Below are positions 7,316 through 12,874 of a stretch of 12,874 nucleotides of DNA, in pieces. Under the pieces are notes generated by a model. The model did not search any database. It worked only from the letters and a program-made list of their open reading frames with translations, and was not told where the DNA came from. The stretch is from Candidatus Lernaella stagnicola (GTDB taxonomy: Bacteria; Lernaellota; Lernaellaia; Lernaellales; Lernaellaceae). The stretch covers positions 1 through 12,874 of the forward strand of contig JAVCCK010000043.1 in NCBI GenBank assembly GCA_030765525.1, given 5' to 3'. The position numbers and the translations under genes are program-made. Numbering within the stretch: the stretch's first letter is position 1; the number at the start of each line of letters is the position of its first letter.

Positions 7316-7327
7316 AGCGGCGGTATC

Positions 7328-7645
7328 TTAGCCTAGATGCTTATTGAGGATTTCCTCGAAATGAGCCTTCGGACGGGCGCCGACAACCTGATCGACCATT
7401 TCGCCGTTTTTGAACAAGATGACGGTCGGAATACCGCGGATGCTGTATTTGCCCGGCGTCTGGGGCGCTTCGTCCACGTTCAATTTCGAAACTTTAACCC
7501 GGCCGTCGAAATCGGCGGCGAGTTGTTCCATGATCGGACCGACCATCTTGCACGGTGCGCACCACGGAGCCCAAAAATCGACGAGCGACAAGCCCTCGTG
7601 CTGCAGAATTTCGGCCTCGAACGTGTTGTCATTAACTTCGAGCAT
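7328..7645 (-). CDS. trxA: Thioredoxin
   Basis: A 105-residue protein, full length for thioredoxin 1. The active site is WCAPC at 28-32 within DFWAPWCAPCKMVGP (23-37), with Ala in place of the usual Gly, a common variant. The cis-proline is P73 in RGIPTVILFKNGE (70-82), and a conserved Asp lies in NVDEAP (56-61). It is a cytoplasmic thiol-disulfide reductant, normally recycled by thioredoxin reductase, which is not in the window. ATG 7645 has AGGAGG about 6 nt upstream. That site and the first 14 bp of the gene lie inside the end of the arsR-family gene, so the two are translationally linked and share a promoter. Pairing with an ArsR-family regulator suggests a specialised, inducible thioredoxin rather than the housekeeping copy. 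Confidence 0.95.
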   Translation of the reverse strand: MLEVNDNTFEAEILQHEGLSLVDFWAPWCAPCKMVGPIMEQLAADFDGRVKVSKLNVDEAPQTPGKYSIRGIPTVILFKNGEMVDQVVGARPKAHFEEILNKHLG

Positions 7646-7931
7646 GCGTTCCTCCTGGCTTTCCCTTGGTTTTGTGTATCAAGTTCAATATTTGTTCGGT
7701 AAGCGCGTCGTCCAAACTGTAACATACCTTCACGCCGTCACGACGCGCCGACACGATATCGCTGTTGCGTAACAACGCCAAATGCTGGCTGACCGTCGCC
7801 TGCGGCAGATTTAGAAGGCGGCATATTCGACCGACATGGCAACTGCCGTCGGCCAACGCCGCCAGAATGCGCAGGCGGGTCGGGTTCCCCATGAGTTTCA
7901 ATGTATCGGCAAAATCCTTCGTATCGCTCAT
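7632..7931 (-). CDS. ArsR-family winged-helix regulator with three cysteines
   Basis: A 99-residue protein of typical ArsR/SmtB size. GNPTRLRILAAL (15-26) is the conserved N-terminal helix, LPQATVSQHLALLRNSDIV (42-60) is the helix-turn-helix recognition region, and SARRDGVKVCYSL (61-73) is the β-wing. Cysteines are C31, C37 and C70. C31-H32 with C37 lies where ArsR carries its ELCVCDLC arsenic site, but the exact C-x-C arrangement is missing, so classic As(III) sensing is doubtful. Thiol, persulfide or metal sensing is more likely (inference, helped by the downstream trxA). The start ATG 7931 has AGGTGA just upstream. The gene ends 14 bp inside trxA. Autorepression is likely, since a palindrome overlaps the promoter -10. 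Confidence 0.92.
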   Translation of the reverse strand: MSDTKDFADTLKLMGNPTRLRILAALADGSCHVGRICRLLNLPQATVSQHLALLRNSDIVSARRDGVKVCYSLDDALTEQILNLIHKTKGKPGGTHARS

Positions 7932-7953
7932 TCATTCACCTATTCGCATATAG

Positions 7954-7965
7954 ATATAATTATAT
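7954..7965. promoter_or_regulatory. Palindromic candidate ArsR operator over the -10
   Basis: ATATAATTATAT is a perfect 12-bp palindrome embedded in a ~28-bp AT-only tract bounded by GC-rich DNA. It covers the -10 hexamer of the arsR-trxA promoter. AT-rich dyads over the promoter are typical ArsR-family operators, so autoregulation by the adjacent ArsR protein is the likely use. Confidence 0.6.
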
Positions 7966-7986
7966 ATATCTTGCGCGGAATGTCAA
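7959..7986 (-). promoter_or_regulatory. Consensus sigma-70 promoter of the arsR-trxA operon
   Basis: On the minus strand TTGACA occupies 7986-7981 and TATAAT 7964-7959, separated by 16 bp. Both hexamers match the consensus perfectly. Transcription should begin near 7952, giving a leader of about 20 nt with an AGGTGA ribosome site before the ATG at 7931. A promoter this strong upstream of a repressor-type gene is expected to be kept off by the repressor. Confidence 0.85.
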
Positions 7987-8058
7987 GCCCATAGTCGGCT
8001 CTTTTTACGCCTGATCCCGGCGGTCGGCGCGCGATCCCCAAGGCGACCGAGCGGCAAC

Positions 8059-8087
8059 TTGTTCTCGTCCGCCCGAGTTGGTAGCGT
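8059..8087 (+). promoter_or_regulatory. Weak candidate promoter for hutI
   Basis: TTGTTC (8059-8064), 17-bp spacer, TAGCGT (8082-8087) preceded by TGG, an extended -10 form. Transcription from here would begin near 8094, before the GAGGGAGA ribosome site at 8103-8110. The hexamers are only partial matches. Confidence 0.3.
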
Positions 8088-8116
8088 TGGCCCGCAATTC
8101 TCGAGGGAGACCGCTC

Positions 8117-9385
8117 ATGCGCACTTTGATCGCACCGCTTCGTCAATTGGCCACCATGGCTGGGGTCGTCGAGAAAGACGGCATCGGCGTGACGTGGGAC
8201 GATTTGGGCCTAATCGACAACGCCGCGTTGGTCTTTGAGGACGACCGCATCGTATACGCGGGGCCGGCCGCCGACGCGCCGACCGATCACGCGCGGCACG
8301 TGGACGCCACGGGCTTGGTGGCGTTACCGGGATTGATCGATCCGCACACGCATCCGTGCTGGGTCGGCTTGCGGCATGACGAGTTCGCGATGCGGGCCGA
8401 GGGTGCCACGTATTTGGACATCAGCCGGGCGGGCGGCGGCATTCGGGCCAGCGTGCGGTATTGCCGCGGCGCGAGCGAAGACGAGTTGTTCGAGGCGACG
8501 GCGTCGCGACTGGCGCGCATGCTCGCACTGGGCGTAACGACCGTGGAGGCCAAGAGCGGCTACGCGCTGAACACCGAAGGCGAACTGCGCATGTTGCGTG
8601 CGATTCGGCGCGCGGGGGCGCAGAGCGATCAGGAAGTCTTCGCCACGTTTCTGGGCGCGCACGCCATCCCCGAAGAATTCGCGGACGACAGCGAGGGCTT
8701 CACGGATGTGATCGTCGAGGAAATGCTCCCGGCGGTCGTGGCCGAGAGCCTGGCCGATTTTTGCGATGTGTTTGTCGAGGAAGGATTCTTCTCGCTCGCC
8801 CAGGGTCGCCGCATTCTGCAAAAGGCGAAAGATCTGGGCCTGGCCCTGCGCATCCACGCCGATGAATTCGTGTCGCTGGGGGGCGCTCAACTCGCGGCCG
8901 AACTCGGTGCCGCCAGCGCCGATCACTTGATGGCTATCGACGAGCAGGGTAGGCGCGCGTTGGCCGACGCCGGGGTCACGGCGACGTTGCTGCCGGCCAC
9001 GACGTTGTTTTTGGGGCAAACGAATTTCGCCCCGGCTCGCGCGTTGCTCGACGCGGGCGTGCGCGTGGCGTTGTCGACCGATTCCAACCCCGGCTCCAGC
9101 CACACGGAAAACCAGCAGCTCGTGCTGACCTTGGCCTGCACCCACCTGGGGATGAGCGTGCCCGAGGCCCTGGCGGCGGTCACCTACAACGCGGCGCGTT
9201 CACTGCTCGCCCACGACCGGCTCGGCGCGTTACTGCCCGGCTACCGGGCCGACGCGGCGCTGTTCGCGGTGCCGGATGTGCGCGCGATTCCCTACCACCT
9301 CGCGATGAGCGACTTGCGCCTGGTCGCGGCCGGGGGCCACTTGTACCAAGCGCCGCCGACGCACGCCGCGCCGCTGGCTACGTAA
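8117..9385 (+). CDS. hutI: Imidazolonepropionase
   Basis: A 422-residue cytoplasmic amidohydrolase, close to the usual ~405-415. It hydrolyses 4-imidazolone-5-propanoate to N-formimino-L-glutamate, the third step of histidine degradation. I chose ATG 8117 because GAGGGAGA at 8103-8110 precedes it; the upstream in-frame TTG (8078) has no such site. Metal-binding LIDPHTHP is at 73-80 (H77, H79), followed by the family stretch ISRAGGGIRASV at 102-113. Further HutI hallmarks are EAKSGY (144-149), FLGAHA (178-183, H182), HADEF (247-251), SADHL (267-271) and the metal-ligand Asp in STDSNPGSS (320-328, D322). No other hut genes are visible in the window, so it is isolated from its usual partners here. 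The stop lies 7 bp from the stop of the convergent ABC ATPase gene. Confidence 0.95.
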   Translation: MRTLIAPLRQLATMAGVVEKDGIGVTWDDLGLIDNAALVFEDDRIVYAGPAADAPTDHARHVDATGLVALPGLIDPHTHPCWVGLRHDEFAMRAEGATYLDISRAGGGIRASVRYCRGASEDELFEATASRLARMLALGVTTVEAKSGYALNTEGELRMLRAIRRAGAQSDQEVFATFLGAHAIPEEFADDSEGFTDVIVEEMLPAVVAESLADFCDVFVEEGFFSLAQGRRILQKAKDLGLALRIHADEFVSLGGAQLAAELGAASADHLMAIDEQGRRALADAGVTATLLPATTLFLGQTNFAPARALLDAGVRVALSTDSNPGSSHTENQQLVLTLACTHLGMSVPEALAAVTYNAARSLLAHDRLGALLPGYRADAALFAVPDVRAIPYHLAMSDLRLVAAGGHLYQAPPTHAAPLAT

Positions 9386-9392
9386 CGTTTTT

Positions 9393-10151
9393 TTAGTCTT
9401 TGAGTACGCTGACCAACTCGGCGGTTTCGTACCCGCCGGTCAGATCCAGGAAGATGGATTCCAAGCGGTTGTCCACGGCGGCCTCGGGGCTTCGCAGTTC
9501 GTCCATCGTGCCCTCGGCGATGATCTGCCCCTTGTTGATGATGGCGATGCGGTCGCACACCTCTTCGGCGATTTCGAGCGTGTGCGTCGACATGAACACT
9601 GTGCGCCCGGCCGCGGCCAATTGCCGGAAAATGCGTTTGACCAGCCGCGCGCCCTTCGGGTCGAGGCCGACCATGGGTTCGTCGATGATCAGCACTTTGG
9701 GGCGGTGCAGCAACGCCGCCGACATGATCAAGCGCTGTTTCATGCCGTGGGAAAAGTTCTCGACCAACTCGTCGCTCCACTCACCGAGCTCGAACATGGT
9801 CAGCAGTTCGGCGCCGAGCTTGTCGATGTTCACGCCGTCCATGGAGAACAGCCCGCCCACGAAATGCAGAAATTCCATGGCCGTCAGTTTGTCGTAGAGA
9901 TACGGCCGGTCGGGGATGTACCCGATGACCGCTTTGGCGGCCAGCGCGTTTTTCACCGCGTCGACGCCCGCGATCGTGATGCGGCCGGTCGTGGGCTTGA
10001 GCATGCCCACCAGCATCTTGATGGTCGTGGTCTTCCCCGCGCCGTTGGGGCCCAGAAAGCCGAAAATTTCGCCGGGTTGCACCTCGAGGTTGACGTGGTT
10101 GACGGCGACGAGTTTGCCGTAGTGCTTGGTGAGGTCCTCGGTCAGGATCAT
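9393..10151 (-). CDS. ABC transporter ATP-binding protein (ABC-2 export type)
   Basis: A 252-residue nucleotide-binding subunit, complete. Walker A GPNGAGKT is at 34-41, the signature FSHGMKQR at 133-140, Walker B VLIIDE at 153-158 with D-loop GLDP (162-165), and the switch-loop STH at 188-190. The Q-loop region reads IGYIPDRPYLYD (76-87), with Asp instead of Gln, as is common in ABC-2/Nod/CcmA-like exporters. The C-terminal ~40 residues (INKGQIIAEGTMDEL onward) fit that class. It would energise an ABC-2-type permease, but no permease is encoded in the window. The start ATG (10151-10149) overlaps the stop of the transglutaminase-like gene as ATGA, with GGAGG just upstream, so the two are co-translated. 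The substrate is unknown. Confidence 0.92.
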   Translation of the reverse strand: MILTEDLTKHYGKLVAVNHVNLEVQPGEIFGFLGPNGAGKTTTIKMLVGMLKPTTGRITIAGVDAVKNALAAKAVIGYIPDRPYLYDKLTAMEFLHFVGGLFSMDGVNIDKLGAELLTMFELGEWSDELVENFSHGMKQRLIMSAALLHRPKVLIIDEPMVGLDPKGARLVKRIFRQLAAAGRTVFMSTHTLEIAEEVCDRIAIINKGQIIAEGTMDELRSPEAAVDNRLESIFLDLTGGYETAELVSVLKD

Positions 10152-11638
10152 TGCGCCTCCAGAATTTCAAGATCAATGGCGCCGATCACGCGCACAAGAT
10201 CGACTTGCTTGTCCAGCCCGCCCGATACGATGCGCAGGTGCGTGGCGTCGGCGGGAAATTGTCCGAAAGTGGCGTCGATGGAGACCCATCGGCCGACGTA
10301 GACGCTGTTCCACGCGTGATAGTAAAACGCGCCGTTGAGATACACCAGACCGACCTCGATCCGCGACGGCAGGCCCAGCGCCCGCGCCAGCGCCGTGAAC
10401 AGCGAAGCGTGTTCGTTGCAATCGCCGCGGCGAATCAGCAGCACGTCCTTCGCGCTCGTGATCGATACGAGAGGGCGTTTCTCCAGGTTCTTGTAAACCC
10501 AATCCGCGACGGCCCGCGCGGCGGTCACCGCGTCGACCGCCACGGGCACGATCTCGCGCGCCTTCTTGATAATCGCCGGGTCGCGGGATTCGATCAGCGG
10601 CTCGGGCTTGAGCCACACGGCGATGTCCTCGTCGTCGCCTTCGTACGGAATCACGAAATCGCCCTTGGCCGGCGGCGGCGCCGCGGTAACGGTCAGCACG
10701 CCGTTTTCGTACGTTTGGCGTCCCGTGCCGATCGGCAGGTCGTCGAGGTCGACACCGCTCACCCGTACGGCGAGCTTCGTGGCTTCACGGGCGTTGGGGA
10801 TTTTGCGTTGGACGGCCACGCGCGCCACCTCGGGCAGGTCGACGGGCTTGTCGCGCCAGTTTTCGGTCAACGCCGTTTGCCGCGGCTCGCGCACCATGGA
10901 AACGTTGGCCATGTTCTGTTCCAAGGTGCGGCCTTGTTCATCGACTATCGAGGTTGATTCCGCGCCGGCCATTTTCGTCACGATGCGAAACGCGACGATC
11001 GGCGGGCCGTCGGGCATGGGGTGCTCGATGCGCTCGGCCACGCGCACATGGGCGGTGTCGTAGCGGCGGGTCATCGGGTCGAAGAAGGGTAGCTCCACGG
11101 AGTTGCCCACCTGCAGCCCGCCTTTGTCGACCATGAACTGGACGATGTCGTCGGGCATGACGGGAATTTCGGGAAGCGGGACGATTTGGGTTTGCGTGCC
11201 GCCGGCGGTTTCGATTTCCAGGTCGATGGCGTTGTTGCGCACCGTGCCGATCACCTTGAATTTGAGGCGGTCGGAGCGCATGACGAAATCGACGTATTGC
11301 AGCCGGTAATCGGGGCCGGTCAGAAACGTGCTCTCGGTGCGCATGACTTGCGTGACGCCCTGCATGGCCAGGCGCATGTAGGTCGTGATTTCCGCCTTCT
11401 TGCCCGTGGCCGTTTCGGTGCGCAGCACGGTGGCGTACCCGATCTTCTGCTTGGTGCCGTCCGGGCTCAGGGCGTAGATGCCGAACCACTCCTGCTCGCC
11501 GTCCTCGGTTTCGGACAGCGCGGCGGCGGCGACCTCGATCCCCGGCGGCAACGTCGTGTGGTGAACCTGCCGATACACGAACACCGCCAGCAACGCGACC
11601 CATCCGAGAATAAAAAAAACGCGCAGCGGTTTGCTCAT
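10148..11638 (-). CDS. Membrane-anchored transglutaminase-like cysteine-peptidase-fold protein
   Basis: A 496-residue protein with an AAGGA ribosome site before ATG 11638. One N-terminal membrane segment (about residues 6-22) anchors it, probably facing the periplasm. Residues ~45-330 are a β-rich region I do not recognise. The C-terminal transglutaminase core (~355-470) has an intact triad: C407 in RRGDCNEHASLF (403-414), H441 in FYYHAWNSVYV (438-448) and D455 in SIDATFGQFPAD (453-464). Bacterial members usually act as proteases or amidases, or bind peptides or glycans, rather than cross-link proteins. The gene is the first of a two-gene unit with the ABC ATPase (4-bp ATGA overlap), implying function with a transporter at the envelope. 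The substrate is unknown. Confidence 0.88.
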   Translation of the reverse strand: MSKPLRVFFILGWVALLAVFVYRQVHHTTLPPGIEVAAAALSETEDGEQEWFGIYALSPDGTKQKIGYATVLRTETATGKKAEITTYMRLAMQGVTQVMRTESTFLTGPDYRLQYVDFVMRSDRLKFKVIGTVRNNAIDLEIETAGGTQTQIVPLPEIPVMPDDIVQFMVDKGGLQVGNSVELPFFDPMTRRYDTAHVRVAERIEHPMPDGPPIVAFRIVTKMAGAESTSIVDEQGRTLEQNMANVSMVREPRQTALTENWRDKPVDLPEVARVAVQRKIPNAREATKLAVRVSGVDLDDLPIGTGRQTYENGVLTVTAAPPPAKGDFVIPYEGDDEDIAVWLKPEPLIESRDPAIIKKAREIVPVAVDAVTAARAVADWVYKNLEKRPLVSITSAKDVLLIRRGDCNEHASLFTALARALGLPSRIEVGLVYLNGAFYYHAWNSVYVGRWVSIDATFGQFPADATHLRIVSGGLDKQVDLVRVIGAIDLEILEAQ

Positions 11639-11670
11639 TCGTCATCCTTTCGCAATCCAGCCACACCCTC

Positions 11671-11699
11671 AAGTTAATGGCGAATCAATTTCCACGCAA
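11671..11699 (-). promoter_or_regulatory. Candidate promoter of the transglutaminase-ABC unit
   Basis: On the minus strand TTGCGT (11699-11694), 17-bp spacer, TAACTT (11676-11671). The spacing is ideal and the hexamers partial. It is the only well-spaced pair I see upstream of the 11638 start. Confidence 0.4.
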
Positions 11700-11700
11700 A

Positions 11701-11744
11701 CCCTGATCCGCCCGGGCGCGCCCGGCGGGCATCGCGAATCAGGG
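11701..11744. repeat. GC-rich nested palindrome between divergent promoters
   Basis: CCCTGAT (11701-11707) pairs with ATCAGGG (11738-11744), enclosing a perfect 14-bp palindrome CCGGGCGCGCCCGG (11712-11725). The two dyads are offset by about 4 bp. It sits between the candidate minus-strand -35 and the plus-strand -10, so it could be an operator or cruciform-prone spacer. There is no T-tract to make it a terminator. Confidence 0.5.
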
Positions 11745-11750
11745 CGAAGT

Positions 11751-11759
11751 TGGTAAAAT
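11751..11759 (+). promoter_or_regulatory. Candidate extended -10 element for the MBL lipoprotein
   Basis: TGG-TAAAAT gives an extended -10 with no good -35 at the expected distance. It would start transcription near 11766, about 77 nt before the GTG start at 11843. Confidence 0.35.
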
Positions 11760-11842
11760 GCGGCGGGCGTGGTAATCTTTGGCCGCTTTGCGGCGCAGGA
11801 AAGATGGACCGCGAAGGGTCGTGAGCGAGCAAGGAGGCCGGG

Positions 11843-12874
11843 GTGAAACAGCATGTCCGAGGGCGTTGGTGGTGGGTCCTTATCGCCGTCGCGTTGCTCG
11901 TGATGGTCGCGGGTTGCGCCGCGGGCAACGAGGAATCCAACACGGTCCAGGACCGCACGCCCGATGATGGCGAAGATTATTCCGACGAAGATGATTGGGG
12001 TTGGGGCGAGCACGGCAGCCCGGGCGGCGCGAACGACGACGATGACGACGACACCGCCGGCGACGACGACACCGCTGCGGATGACGATGATGACAACGAC
12101 GATGACGACGCGACCTACACCCCGCCCGACGGTATCGAGATGATCTTTTTCGACGTCGACCAGGGCGATGCGGCACTGCTGCGTTTCCCGCAGGGCTCGA
12201 CGATGCTGATCGACGCCGGCGGCAACCAAATGGGCCGCTTGGTGGTGTATCCCTACCTGCAATCCATCAACCTCGACACCATCGATGTCATGGTGGCCAG
12301 CCACGCGGACGCCGACCACGTCGGCGGCTTGGACGACTTGATGGAGCGAGTGGACGTGGGCGAACTGTGGTGGAACGGCCGCGACAAAGACACGGTGACG
12401 TGGCAGGAAGTCGTTGACCTGGCCGACGAACTGAGCATCCCCATGGTGGAGGTGGAGCGCGGCGACTATTTTGAGATCGACGGCTGCAGCGTGGAGGTTT
12501 ACAACGCCGACCAGCCCGAATTCGAAGACCACAACGCCGACAGTGTCGTGTTGTACGTTGATTGCGAGGCCGTTGGCGCGCTGTTGACCGGCGACGTGAC
12601 CGAGGGGGCGCAGGAGGGGTTGATCGACGAATACGGCGCGGCGTTGGCAGCCGAGATCGTCAAGGTGCCGCACCACGGCAGCCCGGATCGGTCGTCGGAT
12701 TTCCCGAGTTTCGTGCAAGCCGAGTACGCCGTCTTTTCCTACGGCACCGACAATCCTTACGGTCATCCGAACGCCAACGTGGTGCAAGAGTGGGAAGATG
12801 TCGGCGCGGCGATTTACAAAACCGCCGAAGACGGCGACGTTACGTTCCTGATCAAAAACGGGAACATCACTGTC
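11843..12874 (+). CDS. Lipoprotein ComEC/Rec2-type MBL hydrolase (3' end outside window)
   Basis: Open without a stop to the last base, 344 residues visible. GTG 11843 has AAGGAGG at 11831-11837 (5-nt spacing). The signal peptide (VRGRWW, then a hydrophobic core) ends in lipobox VAGC with lipid Cys25. An acidic spacer follows, with an Asp-only/DTAG/DTAA tract at 65-89. The MBL domain starts near 97 with IEMIFFDVDQGDAALLRF; it has metal-binding HADADH at 154-159 followed by VGG, bridging-Asp GDV at 250-252, PHHGS at 276-280 and SYGTDNPYGHP (299-309). This is the pattern of the ComEC/Rec2 extracytoplasmic hydrolase domain, here free of the competence channel and tethered to a membrane. Nucleic acid or phosphodiester substrates are plausible from the family but unproven. 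The domain looks almost complete, so only a few residues are probably missing. Confidence 0.9.
   Translation, partial: MKQHVRGRWWWVLIAVALLVMVAGCAAGNEESNTVQDRTPDDGEDYSDEDDWGWGEHGSPGGANDDDDDDTAGDDDTAADDDDDNDDDDATYTPPDGIEMIFFDVDQGDAALLRFPQGSTMLIDAGGNQMGRLVVYPYLQSINLDTIDVMVASHADADHVGGLDDLMERVDVGELWWNGRDKDTVTWQEVVDLADELSIPMVEVERGDYFEIDGCSVEVYNADQPEFEDHNADSVVLYVDCEAVGALLTGDVTEGAQEGLIDEYGAALAAEIVKVPHHGSPDRSSDFPSFVQAEYAVFSYGTDNPYGHPNANVVQEWEDVGAAIYKTAEDGDVTFLIKNGNITV

Noticed and set aside
7250-7320. tRNA or integron attC-like site suggested by GTTCGAAT at 7309-7315 and the dyad
   Set aside because: No cloverleaf arms, anticodon or acceptor stem can be drawn, and the GTTRRRY attC core is not met.
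8324-9145. Minus-strand open frame opposite hutI
   Set aside because: Shadow of an unmistakable hutI; Arg/Gln-rich composition without motifs.
9388-9394. T-run between convergent hutI and the ABC gene as a terminator
   Set aside because: Seven Ts are present, but I find no convincing hairpin directly before them on the plus strand.
12035-12109. GAC/GAT-rich tract as microsatellite or CRISPR
   Set aside because: It is an in-frame Asp linker with mixed GAC/GAT codons and no spacer structure.
11669-12787. Long minus-strand open frame (372 codons) opposite the MBL lipoprotein
   Set aside because: It mirrors a clear MBL gene with catalytic motifs; its own translation is a Val/His/Arg-rich shadow of high-GC codons with no domain or ribosome site.

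Overview
The window is high-GC bacterial DNA from a Gram-negative (two-membrane) organism. It encodes two signal-peptidase-II lipoproteins, a TPR/outer-membrane β-barrel protein ending in Phe, and a periplasm-facing transglutaminase-like protein. The two lipoproteins carry Asp-rich 'DDDDTAGDDD' linkers behind the lipid-anchor Cys, a style I associate with deltaproteobacteria-like or related environmental lineages. The taxon itself cannot be fixed from the sequence. The first ~1.1 kb is clearly different: AT-richer (22 of 60 bases are G/C in 241-300, against 40 of 60 in 8641-8700) with many ATA, AGA and TTA codons. It looks horizontally acquired.

Layout. 2-1125: tail of an unknown gene coupled by TAATG to a ComEC/Rec2-type metallo-β-lactamase (MBL) fold protein. 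1126-1465: a non-coding stretch where base composition changes and a promoter is likely. 1466-4570: a 1034-residue lipoprotein with an acidic linker, about five Ig-like domains and a C-terminal ~500 residues that I read as a bacterial BPI/LBP-like (TULIP) lipid-binding double barrel. It is followed by a zinc-ribbon membrane protein (4607-5134). 5110-7153 (minus): a TPR + outer-membrane barrel protein and a small exported protein. 7254-7315: a large imperfect hairpin. 7328-7931 (minus): an arsR-trxA operon behind a consensus sigma-70 promoter with a palindrome over its -10. 8117-9385: hutI, imidazolonepropionase. 9393-11638 (minus): a transglutaminase-like protein coupled by ATGA to an ABC ATPase with no permease nearby. 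11843-end: a second ComEC-type MBL enzyme, this one a lipoprotein with the acidic linker, running off the window.

How the parts may work together. The envelope theme dominates: two linker-bearing lipoproteins, a TPR-barrel protein resembling surface-lipoprotein assembly modifiers, and a candidate lipid-binding lipoprotein. A lipoprotein display or lipid-handling role is a reasonable inference but is not demonstrated. arsR-trxA looks like a thiol/redox-responsive unit, and hutI is a stand-alone histidine catabolism gene. The most striking element is the BPI-like lipoprotein at 1466-4570.
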